Assembly (NCBI GenBank): GCA_013214575.1
Contig: JABSSD010000148.1
Location: 1 to 64,000 of the forward strand
Reading direction: 5' to 3'
From: Paracoccaceae bacterium
GTDB lineage: Bacteria; Pseudomonadota; Alphaproteobacteria; Rhodobacterales; Rhodobacteraceae
Length of the DNA: 64,000 nucleotides
Under the pieces are notes generated by a model. It had not been told where the DNA came from and did not search any database. It saw only the letters and a list, made by a program, of their open reading frames with translations. Below, piece after piece: positions 7,790 through 16,004 of the stretch (position 1 is its first letter; every line of letters begins with the position of its first letter). Made by a program: the position numbers and the translations under genes.

Positions 7790-9127
7790 TTAGGCTACTT
7801 TCAAATCGGCATGAATTTCTTGGCTGAACTGCGCCAGGCTGGCATCAAGACCCTCGATAATCTCATCGATGTGCCCTGCATTCACGATCAGCGGCGGGCA
7901 GACCAATATGTGGTCACCATGGGTGCCATCCCGCGTGCGTCGCGAGTAAACGATCAACCCGCGCGCATAGGACAGATCAACAAAGCGCTGATGCGCATTC
8001 AGGCTGGCCGGAAGCGGCGCTTTGCTGTCGCGGTCGCCCATGAATTCAAAGGCCGTCAACAGGCCCTTGCCGCGCACGTCGCCGATCAGTTCGTATTTCT
8101 GCATCAAGCCGTTGAGCCGGGCCAAAAGCCCGTTGCCCATCACAGTGGCATTGGCGCAAAGATCCTGCATTTCAATCTCATTGAGCACGGCAAGACCGGC
8201 AGCACAGGCCAGCGGATTGCCAGCATAGGTGAAACCATGCGCAAAGCCGCCCTGGTCCAAAATCGGCGTCACCAGCCGTTCGTCGGCGATCATCGCACCC
8301 AGCGGCACATAACCCGCGCCCAGACCCTTGGACATCACCACAATGTCAGGCCGCGCTTGCCAATGATCTGAGCCCAAAAACTTGCCGGTGCGGCCCGCGC
8401 CCGTCATCACTTCATCCATGATAAGCAGGATGCCGTGGCGGGTACAAATCTCACGGATCCGCTCCATATATCCGCGCGGCGGCACCAGTGCACCCGTCGA
8501 TGCCCCCCCCACCGGCTCAACGATAAAGGCCAGCACGCTCTCTGGCCCTTCAGCCAAGATCTTGGCTTCGAGCATGTCGGCATAGTGAAGACCGGTGGCC
8601 GTGTCATCGCCATCCAGCCCGTCAAGATAGGCGCGCGGCGCCGGGATCTTGGGCATCTCTTGCATCATCGGCGTAAATGGCGCGGTCAGCGGTAAGTATC
8701 CCGTTACAGCCAGTGCACCCAAACTGCAGCCATGATAGCTTGGCCGGCGCGAGATGACCTTCCAGCGGGTATCCTGCCCCGTGGCCACCGCATATTGCCG
8801 CGCCAGTTTCAGCCCACTTTCTACCGCTTCAGAGCCGCCGGACACAAAGAACACTTTGTTCAGCCCTTCAGGCATCAAACCAGCCAGTTTGGTCGCCAAT
8901 TGCTCGGAGGCTTCGGTTTCAAAATGCAATCGATAGCCGAAAGTAGATTTTTCCATCTGGCGACGCATCGCCGTGAGCACAGACTCGTTGGAATGGCCGA
9001 CATTGCACACCATCGCGCCCGAGGACCCGTCCAGATAGCGCTTGCCATCCTGGTCCCACATATAAACGCCACGCGCCTGGTCCAAAACAGGTTTGCGCCC
9101 ATGCGCTTGATAGAAAAGATTGCTCAT
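7790..9127 (-). CDS. Class III PLP-dependent aminotransferase
   Basis: A 445-residue fold-type I aminotransferase. The PLP lysine lies in VVMSKGLGAG (Lys267), the pyridine-N aspartate in MDEV (Asp238) and the phosphate-binding segment in VSGGSEAVESG (95-105). Class III members act on omega-, beta- or alpha-amino groups of amino acids and diamines. ATG 9127 (MSNLFYQAHG) has a GGGAAG ribosome-binding site; the longer frame up to 9256 would run into the promoter. First gene of the minus-strand operon, divergent from the LysR gene 164 bases away. Co-location with a BKACE gene suggests that it makes a beta-keto acid. Confidence 0.9.
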   Translation of the reverse strand: MSNLFYQAHGRKPVLDQARGVYMWDQDGKRYLDGSSGAMVCNVGHSNESVLTAMRRQMEKSTFGYRLHFETEASEQLATKLAGLMPEGLNKVFFVSGGSEAVESGLKLARQYAVATGQDTRWKVISRRPSYHGCSLGALAVTGYLPLTAPFTPMMQEMPKIPAPRAYLDGLDGDDTATGLHYADMLEAKILAEGPESVLAFIVEPVGGASTGALVPPRGYMERIREICTRHGILLIMDEVMTGAGRTGKFLGSDHWQARPDIVVMSKGLGAGYVPLGAMIADERLVTPILDQGGFAHGFTYAGNPLACAAGLAVLNEIEMQDLCANATVMGNGLLARLNGLMQKYELIGDVRGKGLLTAFEFMGDRDSKAPLPASLNAHQRFVDLSYARGLIVYSRRTRDGTHGDHILVCPPLIVNAGHIDEIIEGLDASLAQFSQEIHADLKVA

Positions 9128-9248
9128 TGTCTGCTTCCCAGTTTTCCGACCGCTGTTTTGCCTTTTCAGCCCGCTCTGCTTAACAGTGTTGTCAGCGTGC
9201 TTGGGGCCTGAGTGTGGTCTTGCCGGAACCATGCGAGAGACGCTAGTA

Positions 9249-9268
9249 TAGATCAAATAGATAATCTA
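9249..9268. promoter_or_regulatory. Candidate LysR operator in the divergent promoter
   Basis: A dyad TAGAT-N10-ATCTA lies 24 bases upstream of the LysR start and between the two divergent units. It fits the T-N11-A style of LysR boxes (established family rule). Which unit it regulates is inferred from position. Confidence 0.45.
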
Positions 9269-9291
9269 AATTCCAGATATAGCGAGCACCT

Positions 9292-10260
9292 ATGAAAGAG
9301 AATGGTCCCCACCGCGAGGCAGAGCGTATCGCACGCGAGCTCGACTGGAACCTTTTACGCACCTTTGTCGTTCTGGCTGAAAGTTATTCGATCACCGATG
9401 CCGCAAACCAATTGCGGCTCAAACAGCCGACAGTTTCGACGGCGCTCAAACGGCTTGAAGACCGAATTGGACGCAAGCTGATCAATCGCTCGCCGGGCCA
9501 TTACGCGCTGACCGAAGCCGGGCGGCTGCTGTACCGCGAAGCGGTTGAGATCAACGGCTCGGTGCTGCGCCTGTCAACCCTGATGCGTGAGATGACCGAT
9601 GACGTGCGTGGGCATGTGCGCATAGCGATGGCAAGCCATGTGGTCAGCCCTCTAATTGATCAGACGCTGGCCAGCTTCCACTCTGCGCACCCGAAATCGA
9701 CCCTGGCAATTGACGTGCTCTCCAGCTCAAAGGCGATTGCCGAGGTTGCGGCCAAACGCGCTTCATTTGCGATCTGCCTCGTTGGCGATCACAGCCCTGG
9801 GCTTGAGTATCGGCGCATGTTTCGGGAATATTTCGGGCTGTTCTGTGGCCCGCCTCACCCGCTTTTCGGACGCGACAACCTGACGATTTCCGATCTTGAG
9901 GGCCATTCCTCGGTGAGCTTTGAAACTGACCGGCTGCAAGATGTTCTGAAACCCATCACTGTGATGCGCGCGCAGGCCGCTCTGGGGCAAAAGATCACCG
10001 GCGTATCGAGCCATCTTGAAGAAGTGCGGCGGATGATCGTCTCGGGATTGGGCGTTGGCCCGCTGCCTGTTCATGTCGCTGCCCGCGACGTCCGTGACGG
10101 GCAACTTTGGCAGGTGCCACCCTTTGATGACCTGCCCCCGATTGACGTTTATCTGGTCTGGAACGAACGCGCAGCGAAGAGCCGCGCGGAACAGATTTTG
10201 CTCGATGGATTGGTGCAAGCGATTGAAACCACCCCAATGGAAGAGCGCAGCTATCGGTGA
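9292..10260 (+). CDS. LysR-family transcriptional regulator
   Basis: A 322-residue LysR protein with an N-terminal winged helix-turn-helix (about 17-76: LDWNLLRTFVVLAE, then AANQLRLKQPTVSTALKRLE) and a periplasmic-binding-like effector domain. It is transcribed away from the aminotransferase operon and converges on the ABC ATPase gene. By the usual LysR arrangement it should control the divergent catabolic operon, and perhaps the importer downstream. The ligand is unknown. Length is slightly above the ~300-residue norm because of a 16-residue N-terminal extension. Confidence 0.92.
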   Translation: MKENGPHREAERIARELDWNLLRTFVVLAESYSITDAANQLRLKQPTVSTALKRLEDRIGRKLINRSPGHYALTEAGRLLYREAVEINGSVLRLSTLMREMTDDVRGHVRIAMASHVVSPLIDQTLASFHSAHPKSTLAIDVLSSSKAIAEVAAKRASFAICLVGDHSPGLEYRRMFREYFGLFCGPPHPLFGRDNLTISDLEGHSSVSFETDRLQDVLKPITVMRAQAALGQKITGVSSHLEEVRRMIVSGLGVGPLPVHVAARDVRDGQLWQVPPFDDLPPIDVYLVWNERAAKSRAEQILLDGLVQAIETTPMEERSYR

Positions 10261-10331
10261 GAGGGGGCGCAACAGCGGGCGGTTTGGCGATACACCAGCA
10301 TCCCCACCGCCAGCCGCACTGGCACGGAGCC

Positions 10332-11105
10332 TTAGCCCTTTTGGCCTGCAAGATGCTTTCGCAAGAAGTTCCGCGTGCGCTCATTTTTCGGGTTCCGGAA
10401 GATCACCTCTGGCGGGCCTTCCTCCACCACAACGCCCTGGTCCATAAACAAGACCCGATCGCAGACACTCTCGGCGAACCCCATTTCATGGGTCACGATA
10501 ATCATTGTCATGTGCTCTTCTGCAAGCTTTTTCATGACAAGGTTCACCTCTTCGACCAATTCAGGGTCAAGCGCCGAAGTCGCCTCATCAAACAGCATCA
10601 CCTTGGGCTTCATCGCCAGTGCCCGTGCAATCGCAACCCGTTGTTTTTGCCCGCCTGACAGCTGCGAAGGATAATAATCAATCCGCTCAATCATGCCCAC
10701 TTTGGTCAGCTGCTCTTCTGCCAGAGCATTGGCCTCAGCATCAGACAAGCCTTTGAGCATCTTGGGCGCCATAGTCACATTTTCACGCACTTTCAGATGC
10801 GGGAACAGGTTAAAGTGCTGGAACACCATGCCGATTTCTTGCCGCACTTCGTTGATGTGCTGCTCATACTGGCGATGTGGCAGGCTCTTATTGATCTGCT
10901 TGTCTTCCAGCCAGACCTCGCCCCCCGTTAGCGGATCAAGATCATTGATCGCGCGTAAAAGCGTGCTCTTGCCCGAGCCTGAAGGGCCGATAATCGCCAC
11001 GATCTGGCCACGCTGCACTTGCAAGCTGATGTCACGCAATACGTTCAGCGACCCAAAGCTTTTCTGGGCATGGCGGATGTCGATGAACGGTTTTTGGTTG
11101 GTCAT
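10332..11105 (-). CDS. Polar amino acid ABC transporter, ATPase
   Basis: A 257-residue ATPase of the polar amino acid (GlnQ/HisP) type. It has Walker A GPSGSGKS, signature LSGGQKQR, Walker [15 protein letters not shown] and the switch histidine in [12 protein letters not shown] 11105 (MTNQKPF) has a GGAGGAG site 5-10 bases upstream and is preferred to the start at 11126. Last gene of the order binding protein, permease, permease, ATPase, 17 bases after the second permease. It powers uptake of an amino acid or amino-acid-like solute, probably the substrate of the neighbouring catabolic operon (inference from position). Confidence 0.93.
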   Translation of the reverse strand: MTNQKPFIDIRHAQKSFGSLNVLRDISLQVQRGQIVAIIGPSGSGKSTLLRAINDLDPLTGGEVWLEDKQINKSLPHRQYEQHINEVRQEIGMVFQHFNLFPHLKVRENVTMAPKMLKGLSDAEANALAEEQLTKVGMIERIDYYPSQLSGGQKQRVAIARALAMKPKVMLFDEATSALDPELVEEVNLVMKKLAEEHMTMIIVTHEMGFAESVCDRVLFMDQGVVVEEGPPEVIFRNPKNERTRNFLRKHLAGQKG

Positions 11106-11122
11106 TTTGCTCTCCTCCCCGT

Positions 11123-11779
11123 TCAACGTGAAACTTGAATGCGGCGTTCAACGTGGCGCAATACAGTTTCCATAACGAGGTTGATGATATAATAGAGGAC
11201 AGCCACGAGCACATAGAACTCAAACGGCCGGTAAGTGCTGCCAATGGCGCGCTGCGCCGACAGGGTCAGTTCGGAAACGCCAATCACCGACACCAAAGCC
11301 GAATCCTTGAGCAGGGCAATCATATTGTTGCCAATCGGCGGGATCACATCGCGGATGGCCTGCGGCACCACCACTTTACGAAGTGCCTGCATCCGGCTCA
11401 ACCCGAGTGTGCGCGCGGCCTCAACCTGGCCCTTGTCGACAGCCAGGATGCTGGTCTGGAACAGTTCCGAATTATAGACCGCAAAATGCAACCCAAGCCC
11501 GACAACCCCAGCGACAAAAGCGGGCACATCGATGCCGATTTGCACCAGGCCGAAATAGATCAGAAAGAGCTGCAGCAACAGCGGTGTTCCCATGAACAGG
11601 AACGAAAACACTCGGAACGGCCAGCGCACAACTGCGGGCGCATAAAGAGCGATAACAGCCAACAGGATGCCACCGAAAAAGCTGACAACAGCGGCACCGA
11701 CCGTAATTGCAATTGTCCAAAGCGCGCCGATCAGCACGATATCAAGATATTTTGGAATGACGCTAAAATCGAGTCCCAT
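11123..11779 (-). CDS. Polar amino acid ABC transporter, permease
   Basis: A 218-residue inner-membrane permease of the HisM/GlnP group with about five hydrophobic helices. The cytoplasmic EAA loop ([20 protein letters not shown]) docks the ATPase. Paired with the similar permease just upstream, so the channel is probably a heterodimer. Confidence 0.92.
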   Translation of the reverse strand: MGLDFSVIPKYLDIVLIGALWTIAITVGAAVVSFFGGILLAVIALYAPAVVRWPFRVFSFLFMGTPLLLQLFLIYFGLVQIGIDVPAFVAGVVGLGLHFAVYNSELFQTSILAVDKGQVEAARTLGLSRMQALRKVVVPQAIRDVIPPIGNNMIALLKDSALVSVIGVSELTLSAQRAIGSTYRPFEFYVLVAVLYYIINLVMETVLRHVERRIQVSR

Positions 11780-11796
11780 GAGTTTTCTTTCCTCGA

Positions 11797-12444
11797 TTAA
11801 ATGATGCGCGCTTTACGGTCGGCCCAGGCAATGCCCAGCCCCACCACGTAAATGATGATCATGTAAAGAACGCCAGCGATCAGGAACATCTCGAATGGTT
11901 TGTAGGTCGAGCCGATATAGCGTTGTGCGGTGTAGGTTAGCTCCACCACAGAGATCGCCGCGACCAGGGCAGTACCTTTGATCAAGGCGTTGATATTTAC
12001 ACCAAGTGGCCGGATCATTAGCCGCATTGCCTGCGGTAAGATCACGTTGCGCATCGCCTGCCAGCGGCTCATGCCGAGCGTCCGAGCGGCCTCTTTCTGG
12101 CCCTTGTCGACGGCAATGATCGCACCTCGAATGGTTTCGGTCATATAGGCTCCGGCATTGAGACCCAGCCCGATCACACCTGCTTCAAAGGCATCCAGCT
12201 GAATGCCGATCTGCGGCCCGCCGAAATAGAGGATGAACAGCTGGATAAGCGCCGGAGTGCCCCGAAACACGCTGACATAGGCGGCGCCCAAAATGCGGAA
12301 CACCGCAAAACGCGAGAACCGCGCCGAGGCGCCGACAATCGCGCATGCCAAGCCCAATACAGCTGTTAGAACCGACAGTAAAATAGTAGTCCAGGCCGCC
12401 TCCAGAAAGTAGGGAAAGACCCGTTGCATCAGCTCATAGTCCAC
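11797..12444 (-). CDS. Polar amino acid ABC transporter, permease
   Basis: A 215-residue permease of the same family as its neighbour, with the EAA loop EAARTLGMSRWQAMRNVILP and about five membrane segments. It is the first permease after the binding-protein gene, 117 bases downstream of it. That gap contains a strong hairpin, and the next permease starts 17 bases after this one. Confidence 0.92.
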   Translation of the reverse strand: MDYELMQRVFPYFLEAAWTTILLSVLTAVLGLACAIVGASARFSRFAVFRILGAAYVSVFRGTPALIQLFILYFGGPQIGIQLDAFEAGVIGLGLNAGAYMTETIRGAIIAVDKGQKEAARTLGMSRWQAMRNVILPQAMRLMIRPLGVNINALIKGTALVAAISVVELTYTAQRYIGSTYKPFEMFLIAGVLYMIIIYVVGLGIAWADRKARII

Positions 12445-12519
12445 CGGCGTCTGCCTCCTGAACAGTAACGTTAATTGCCGCGCCCTACATATTGCGATGG
12501 TTCACACAGCGTATAGAAC

Positions 12520-12547
12520 GGCCCCGCCTGATAGGTCAGGCAGGGCC
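12520..12547 (-). promoter_or_regulatory. Stem-loop after the binding-protein gene
   Basis: A 12-bp stem (12520-12531 with 12536-12547, one G-U pair in the minus-strand RNA) closes a 4-base loop. It lies 14 bases after the binding-protein stop and is not followed by a T-run. Such hairpins usually stabilise the upstream message and partly limit read-through, giving more binding protein than permease. Confidence 0.65.
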
Positions 12548-12561
12548 AGATATCCAGAGAA

Positions 12562-13347
12562 TTAGCGGATATCGCCGCCGACCCATTTGTTGGCAATCTC
12601 AAGATAGGTGCCGTCAGCCATCATCGCATCAAGTGCGGCCTGCATCGACGCCGCCAGCTCAGGGTTGCCCTTGCGGATCGCGATGCCAGCTTCAATGACT
12701 CCAGCACTTTCGTCGATCAGCATGACATAATCCTGACCGGTTTCTTTCATTGCCAGGATCGCCGCGATGGAGTCGTTGATGATGGCATCTACGCGGCCAT
12801 GCTCAAGCTCCAGCAGAAGCTCTGGCAGGCCCTTGTAGGTGCGCACTTTATAGCCCTGACTGCGCGCCCAATCTTCATGGGTTTCGCCCAAAGTTACGCC
12901 AACGGTTTTGCCCTCAAGCTGCGAAGTATCAGTGATAACCAAGTCAGGCTTGGAGAAGATCGCGCGTTTGGTGGTGTAATATGGACCGACGAAATCGATC
13001 ACTTCCTTGCGCTCTTCGGTAATCGACATCGAGCCAACGATAGCATCATATTTACTGGCAAGCAGGCCGCCGATGATGCCGTCCCATGCTGTCGTGACGA
13101 TCTCGACTTCGACGCCCATACGTTTCGCAATCTCTGCGCCGATGGACGGGTCGAAGCCGACAACCTCGTTGGATTCACTAACGAAATTGAATGGAGGATA
13201 AGCGCCACTCATCGCGATACGGATCACACCGGATTCTTTGATTTTTGCCATTTCACCGGCCATAGAAAAACTGGCGGCACTCAGGCTGACTGCAGTCGCA
13301 ATACCCGCAGCTAGCACGGTTTTCAGAAGCGTTCTACGCGTTGTCAT
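12562..13347 (-). CDS. Polar amino acid ABC transporter, substrate-binding protein
   Basis: A 261-residue periplasmic binding protein of the family 3 type. It has an N-terminal signal (MTTRRTLLKTVLAAGIATAVSLSAASFSMAG), then IRIAMSGAYPPFNF and EVVGFDPSIGAEIAKRMG, the ligand-binding start typical of amino-acid receptors, and SITEERKEVIDF. ATG 13347 follows a GGAGATCACC ribosome-binding site; the longer frame to 13581 is not needed. First gene of the importer operon. The ligand cannot be read from the sequence. Linkage suggests an acylated or beta-amino acid (inference). Confidence 0.93.
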   Translation of the reverse strand: MTTRRTLLKTVLAAGIATAVSLSAASFSMAGEMAKIKESGVIRIAMSGAYPPFNFVSESNEVVGFDPSIGAEIAKRMGVEVEIVTTAWDGIIGGLLASKYDAIVGSMSITEERKEVIDFVGPYYTTKRAIFSKPDLVITDTSQLEGKTVGVTLGETHEDWARSQGYKVRTYKGLPELLLELEHGRVDAIINDSIAAILAMKETGQDYVMLIDESAGVIEAGIAIRKGNPELAASMQAALDAMMADGTYLEIANKWVGGDIR

Positions 13348-13599
13348 GGTGATCTCCATTGTCGGTTTAGGTCGTTTCTTTTGGAGCGTATTGGCACGTT
13401 GGCCTTGGCCCTTGATATTTGTGGGCCGAAGCTCGCACAGCCCAAGCCATTGCGCCAATAGATATCCAGAATGTGAATTATAGAAATGATCTATGGCAGA
13501 GCCAGCTGCCTTTTTGTGCCTTTGCTCGCAGGCCGGAACACTTGTAGCGCAAACCTGCCCACCGAGAAATACAGGCTCCAACTCCGGGTACGGCAGTGT

Positions 13600-14015
13600 C
13601 AGACGGATGCGAACCAGTCTGCATAAGGACAGTAACGCTGTCCCTTATTGCGCAAATAGCTGGCGCCTCTCGGCGAGAGCGGCGGTGCGGTTGCGCTTAA
13701 AATTGGCGGGTGAGTAAAGCTGGCGTTCCACCCCGGCAGGGTATTCATGCCCCGATTGTTCAACCACCGGCCAGTGTCCTGCTTCTGTGCATTGCCGATG
13801 ACTTTCATGGCAGCGCTTAGGATCGCAGCTTGGTCGTCACGATGGCATGCGCACCCCCATTGTGTTTCATGATTTCTCCTAGGGGTTTCAACGCCGCCTT
13901 GCGGCCCCGGCGTTTGGTGATCCACAGCACGACAAAGTCTTACGTCTCGCCGTTGATCTTCACAAAAACTTCGTCCAGGTGCCATTGCCAATTGGACTGG
14001 GCGCGCCTCTGCCAT
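13600..14015 (-). pseudogene. IS6-family transposase remnant with deletions
   Basis: Pieces of an IS6-type DDE transposase in order on the minus strand. First comes RRAQSNWQWHLDEVFVKINGET (about 14012-13940), then CRAVDHQ followed by a gap, then a KAALK segment in another frame. SAAMKVIGNAQKQDTGRWLNNRG (about 13830-13750) follows, and last the C-terminal FKRNRTAALAERRQLFAQ. Frame changes and a loss of at least ~15 codons make it non-functional. DNA at 13806-13828 and 13974-14012 is almost identical to the second IS6 remnant at 61 kb, including the same broken junction. Confidence 0.8.
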
Positions 14016-14041
14016 TGCGCCTGCAATTTTATGCACAAACA

Positions 14042-14104
14042 GGGTTCCAGCCCATCAATGGCCTCGGTGACGGTGTCTTGTTTTTTAGTGATGAGTTGAG
14101 CCAT
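14042..14104 (-). pseudogene. dhaK: Start of a dihydroxyacetone kinase subunit gene (dhaK stub)
   Basis: After an AAGAGG ribosome-binding site, ATG 14104 opens a frame MAQLITKKQDTVTEAIDGL. It resembles the N-terminus of DhaK-type kinases as remembered (xxFINxxxxxVTEAIDGL). It runs straight into the IS6 remnant after ~21 codons. Too short for certainty. Confidence 0.4.
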
Positions 14105-14115
14105 GCTGTCCTCTT

Positions 14116-14580
14116 TCAGGCAACGCGGGCGCCAGTGGCGTCGAAATAGAATGATTTGCCGTGATCCAACACACCGACGTGGGGGGCCAAGAAGCATAAA
14201 AACTCGCCGTCCTCGACCGTAAAGGACGACGATGATGAACATCACCGTGCCGACGGGTGTTGCGATGAAGGAGTAAGGGAACAGCCATAAAACGAAGGGC
14301 TGCATTAGCATGACAACTCCGACGGCGATCAGCAACCGCGCTCCACAGCGCGAAGGCCCGGCAATCACCATATTCTGGTCCCGCACCATGCGGTCATACC
14401 ATGTTGCGGGCTCGCCGAAGGCTTCCATGGTTTGTTCGGTCACCGGTGTCCGCGTGGTGAACAGGTTCACATCGCCAATCATCGAAAAGCTGGACGGATC
14501 TGCGGCGGTAAATAAGGCAACCACATAGGTGAACAATCCGATCTGTGGTTGGTAGAGGACTGTCCAAAAGTTTCCGACCA
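14116..14580 (-). pseudogene. Mosaic of sugar ABC transporter scraps (permease, small membrane protein, ATPase end)
   Basis: Three fragments follow one another. At 14500-14372 lies a stretch with NLFTTRTPVTEQTMEAFG and WYDRMV that parallels the intact permease at 36.4-37.3 kb (KLFTKRSQLRDPVSQEIYD, WWEQMV). At 14341-14225 is ARLLIAVGVVMLMQPFVLW, which parallels the 70-residue membrane protein at 36165-36377 (QSLMIFGIIALCQPWIQF). At 14210-14116 an acidic end, GKSFYFDATGARVA-stop, looks like the tail of an ABC ATPase. No piece is complete. The order equals that of the intact CUT1 operon, so this is a deleted relative. Confidence 0.6.
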
Positions 14581-14589
14581 CGGCGGGGT

Positions 14590-14940
14590 GGCGTTGTCAT
14601 ACAGCTCTTTGTAGAACTCAAGATCTGCAACTGCACCGTCAGAGTTTACAAATCCCTCCAGGTCGTAGAGTTGACCGCCTGAATTCAAATCGTTCAACAT
14701 GCGATCGGCGCAATTGGGCCACGGTGCGAACTCAAAGTTCTTCGTGTGGCCCGATTTTGTCGCAAAGTCCTTGCTCAGATCGACCGATGCATTTGTTGGC
14801 TCCCAAGCCGCCCAACACAGCGTCAAATCGGTTCCTTCGGCCAAGGCCGCCGTCGAAATTGCACCCGCAACCAGCGCGGAAAGGGCCGTTGAAAATTGAT
14901 AGGTTTTTCCAATTTTGAATTCCTCCCATTTGCGACGGTA
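14590..14940 (-). pseudogene. Sugar ABC transporter substrate-binding protein, N-terminus with internal deletion
   Basis: The frame has a signal-peptide-like stretch (FSTALSALVAGAISTAALA), then LTLCWAAWEPTNASVDLSKDF and NFEFAPWPNCADRMLNDLN, the N-terminal lobe of a family 1 solute-binding protein. It then jumps to EGFVNSDGAVADLEFYKELYDNATPP, which belongs some 150 residues later. A GGAGG site precedes an ATT codon where ATG would be expected. Divergent from the lacI stub at 15050. Part of the same collapsed operon as 14116-14580. Confidence 0.7.
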
Positions 14941-15049
14941 TCGCCGCTCTCCCGCGACGGGTCTCATAGAAGACGCTAGATGAGGTGCCTTTCCACTTAA
15001 AACATTGAAAGAATAGTCGGCACCAAAGGAACAATCAGGGCTTCAGTCA

Positions 15050-15136
15050 ATGATGCGACCCACCACAAAGGATCTGGCAAAAGCGGCAGGCGTAAGTCTT
15101 GCCACGGTTGATCGCGTCCTGAACGCACGGTCAGGA
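15050..15136 (+). pseudogene. LacI-family regulator, N-terminal stub
   Basis: MMRPTTKDLAKAAGVSLATVDRVLNARSG is a textbook LacI helix-turn-helix start. Beyond residue ~29 the frame loses any family resemblance. It is divergent from the collapsed sugar ABC operon, the normal place for its regulator. The DNA after it leads into an IS5-type remnant. Confidence 0.75.
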
Positions 15137-15200
15137 CTCTGGGCTACCGCCCACCAGCGCCTGAGGCCGTCGTACCGGTGGACCAAAGGCCAACCATGCA

Positions 15201-15665
15201 CTAACTTTCAACTTGAACCACGCAAGTGGGGCTGCCCAGTAACCACTCCAATTTCGCCACAGTGCCCGGCCCGGATACTTCGATGCGCGGAGCGCCTCGT
15301 TCCGGGCGACCGCGCCAGCATTTGTCGCCTTCCAAGGTTGGGCATTCCTGTGTGGCGGGATGACCGCAGCCGCACCGCGCTCCGCGATACGGGATGTTGA
15401 CCGCGAGCGTCTTCTGACGACAACAAATGGTGCTGAAATCCGGCACCTCCCAATCAAACCCAGTCAGCCTCAAGAGGCTTTCAACAAAGACCGTTCGCCA
15501 GTGGGCTAGAACCAGTGGCGCCTCACTGGCTCACCCTGGCGAAGCGCCATCCCGAAGGGCACTTTCACCCCTCTCGGCAGATTGCTGCGCAATCACCTGT
15601 CAGGCAATGGTCAGACAAGTCTGGATCGCGGCGTCACTAAATGTCCGTGATCGGCCCCGCTTGCC
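15201..15665 (-). pseudogene. IS5-family transposase remnant, several frames
   Basis: Minus-strand fragments in the right order. FSDAAIQTCLT lies near 15645-15615, then a disrupted stretch, then VESLLRLTGFDWEVPDFSTICCRQKTLAVNIPYRG (about 15480-15385). After a loss of ~90 codons come RGAAAVIPPHRNAQPW and ARNEALRASKYPGRALWRNWSGY (about 15370-15235). These are hallmark IS903/IS5 transposase segments. No intact frame and no clear terminal repeats. Confidence 0.8.
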
Positions 15666-16004
15666 GGTGAGCTCGCCACCCCGGCCGTGGCCGCAGCAAT
15701 GCTGTGCTGGCTATTTGTCGGGTCTTGGACATTTGCCTCGATCTTCTCGTATCTGAGCGGCAACAGGGGGATTGAAGCCTGGGTGGTCGGGATGAACCTG
15801 CAGGTTTCATTCCTGACCCCACCTATGGCAATGTCAGCCTGTTCCCTGAAAGGGGTGTTGAAAAAGCAGATCGAACTGATGGAGATCTTCCGTGGCATTA
15901 TGCCCTATCTGGAAATTGTGATCTTCTGCATGTTCTTGATGTACCAGTTCCCGGGGATTACACTGTGGCTGCCTGACTATCTGTTTGGAAAGTGGATACC
16001 ATAA
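15660..16004 (+). pseudogene. dctM: TRAP transporter large permease (DctM), C-terminal remnant
   Basis: The frame encodes LATPAVAAAMLCWLFVGSWTFASIFSYL, then GIEAWVVGMNLQVSFLTPPMAMSA and IMPYLEIVIFCMFLMYQFPGITLWLP. These are late membrane segments of a TRAP large permease. The join after FSYLSG appears to skip sequence, and the 5' part is replaced by the IS5 remnant. Its TAA overlaps the ATG of the amidase (TAATG), so the amidase was originally coupled to a TRAP operon. Confidence 0.65.

Noticed and set aside
3448-9127. Ectoine degradation cluster
   Set aside because: There is an aminotransferase and a deacylase, but no EutD/DoeA-type M24 ectoine hydrolase, no EutBC, and a BKACE gene is present instead.
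14479-14967. Intact 162-residue exported protein
   Set aside because: The frame is a receptor N-terminus spliced to an internal segment followed by out-of-frame sequence, so it is a pseudogene rather than a small secreted protein.
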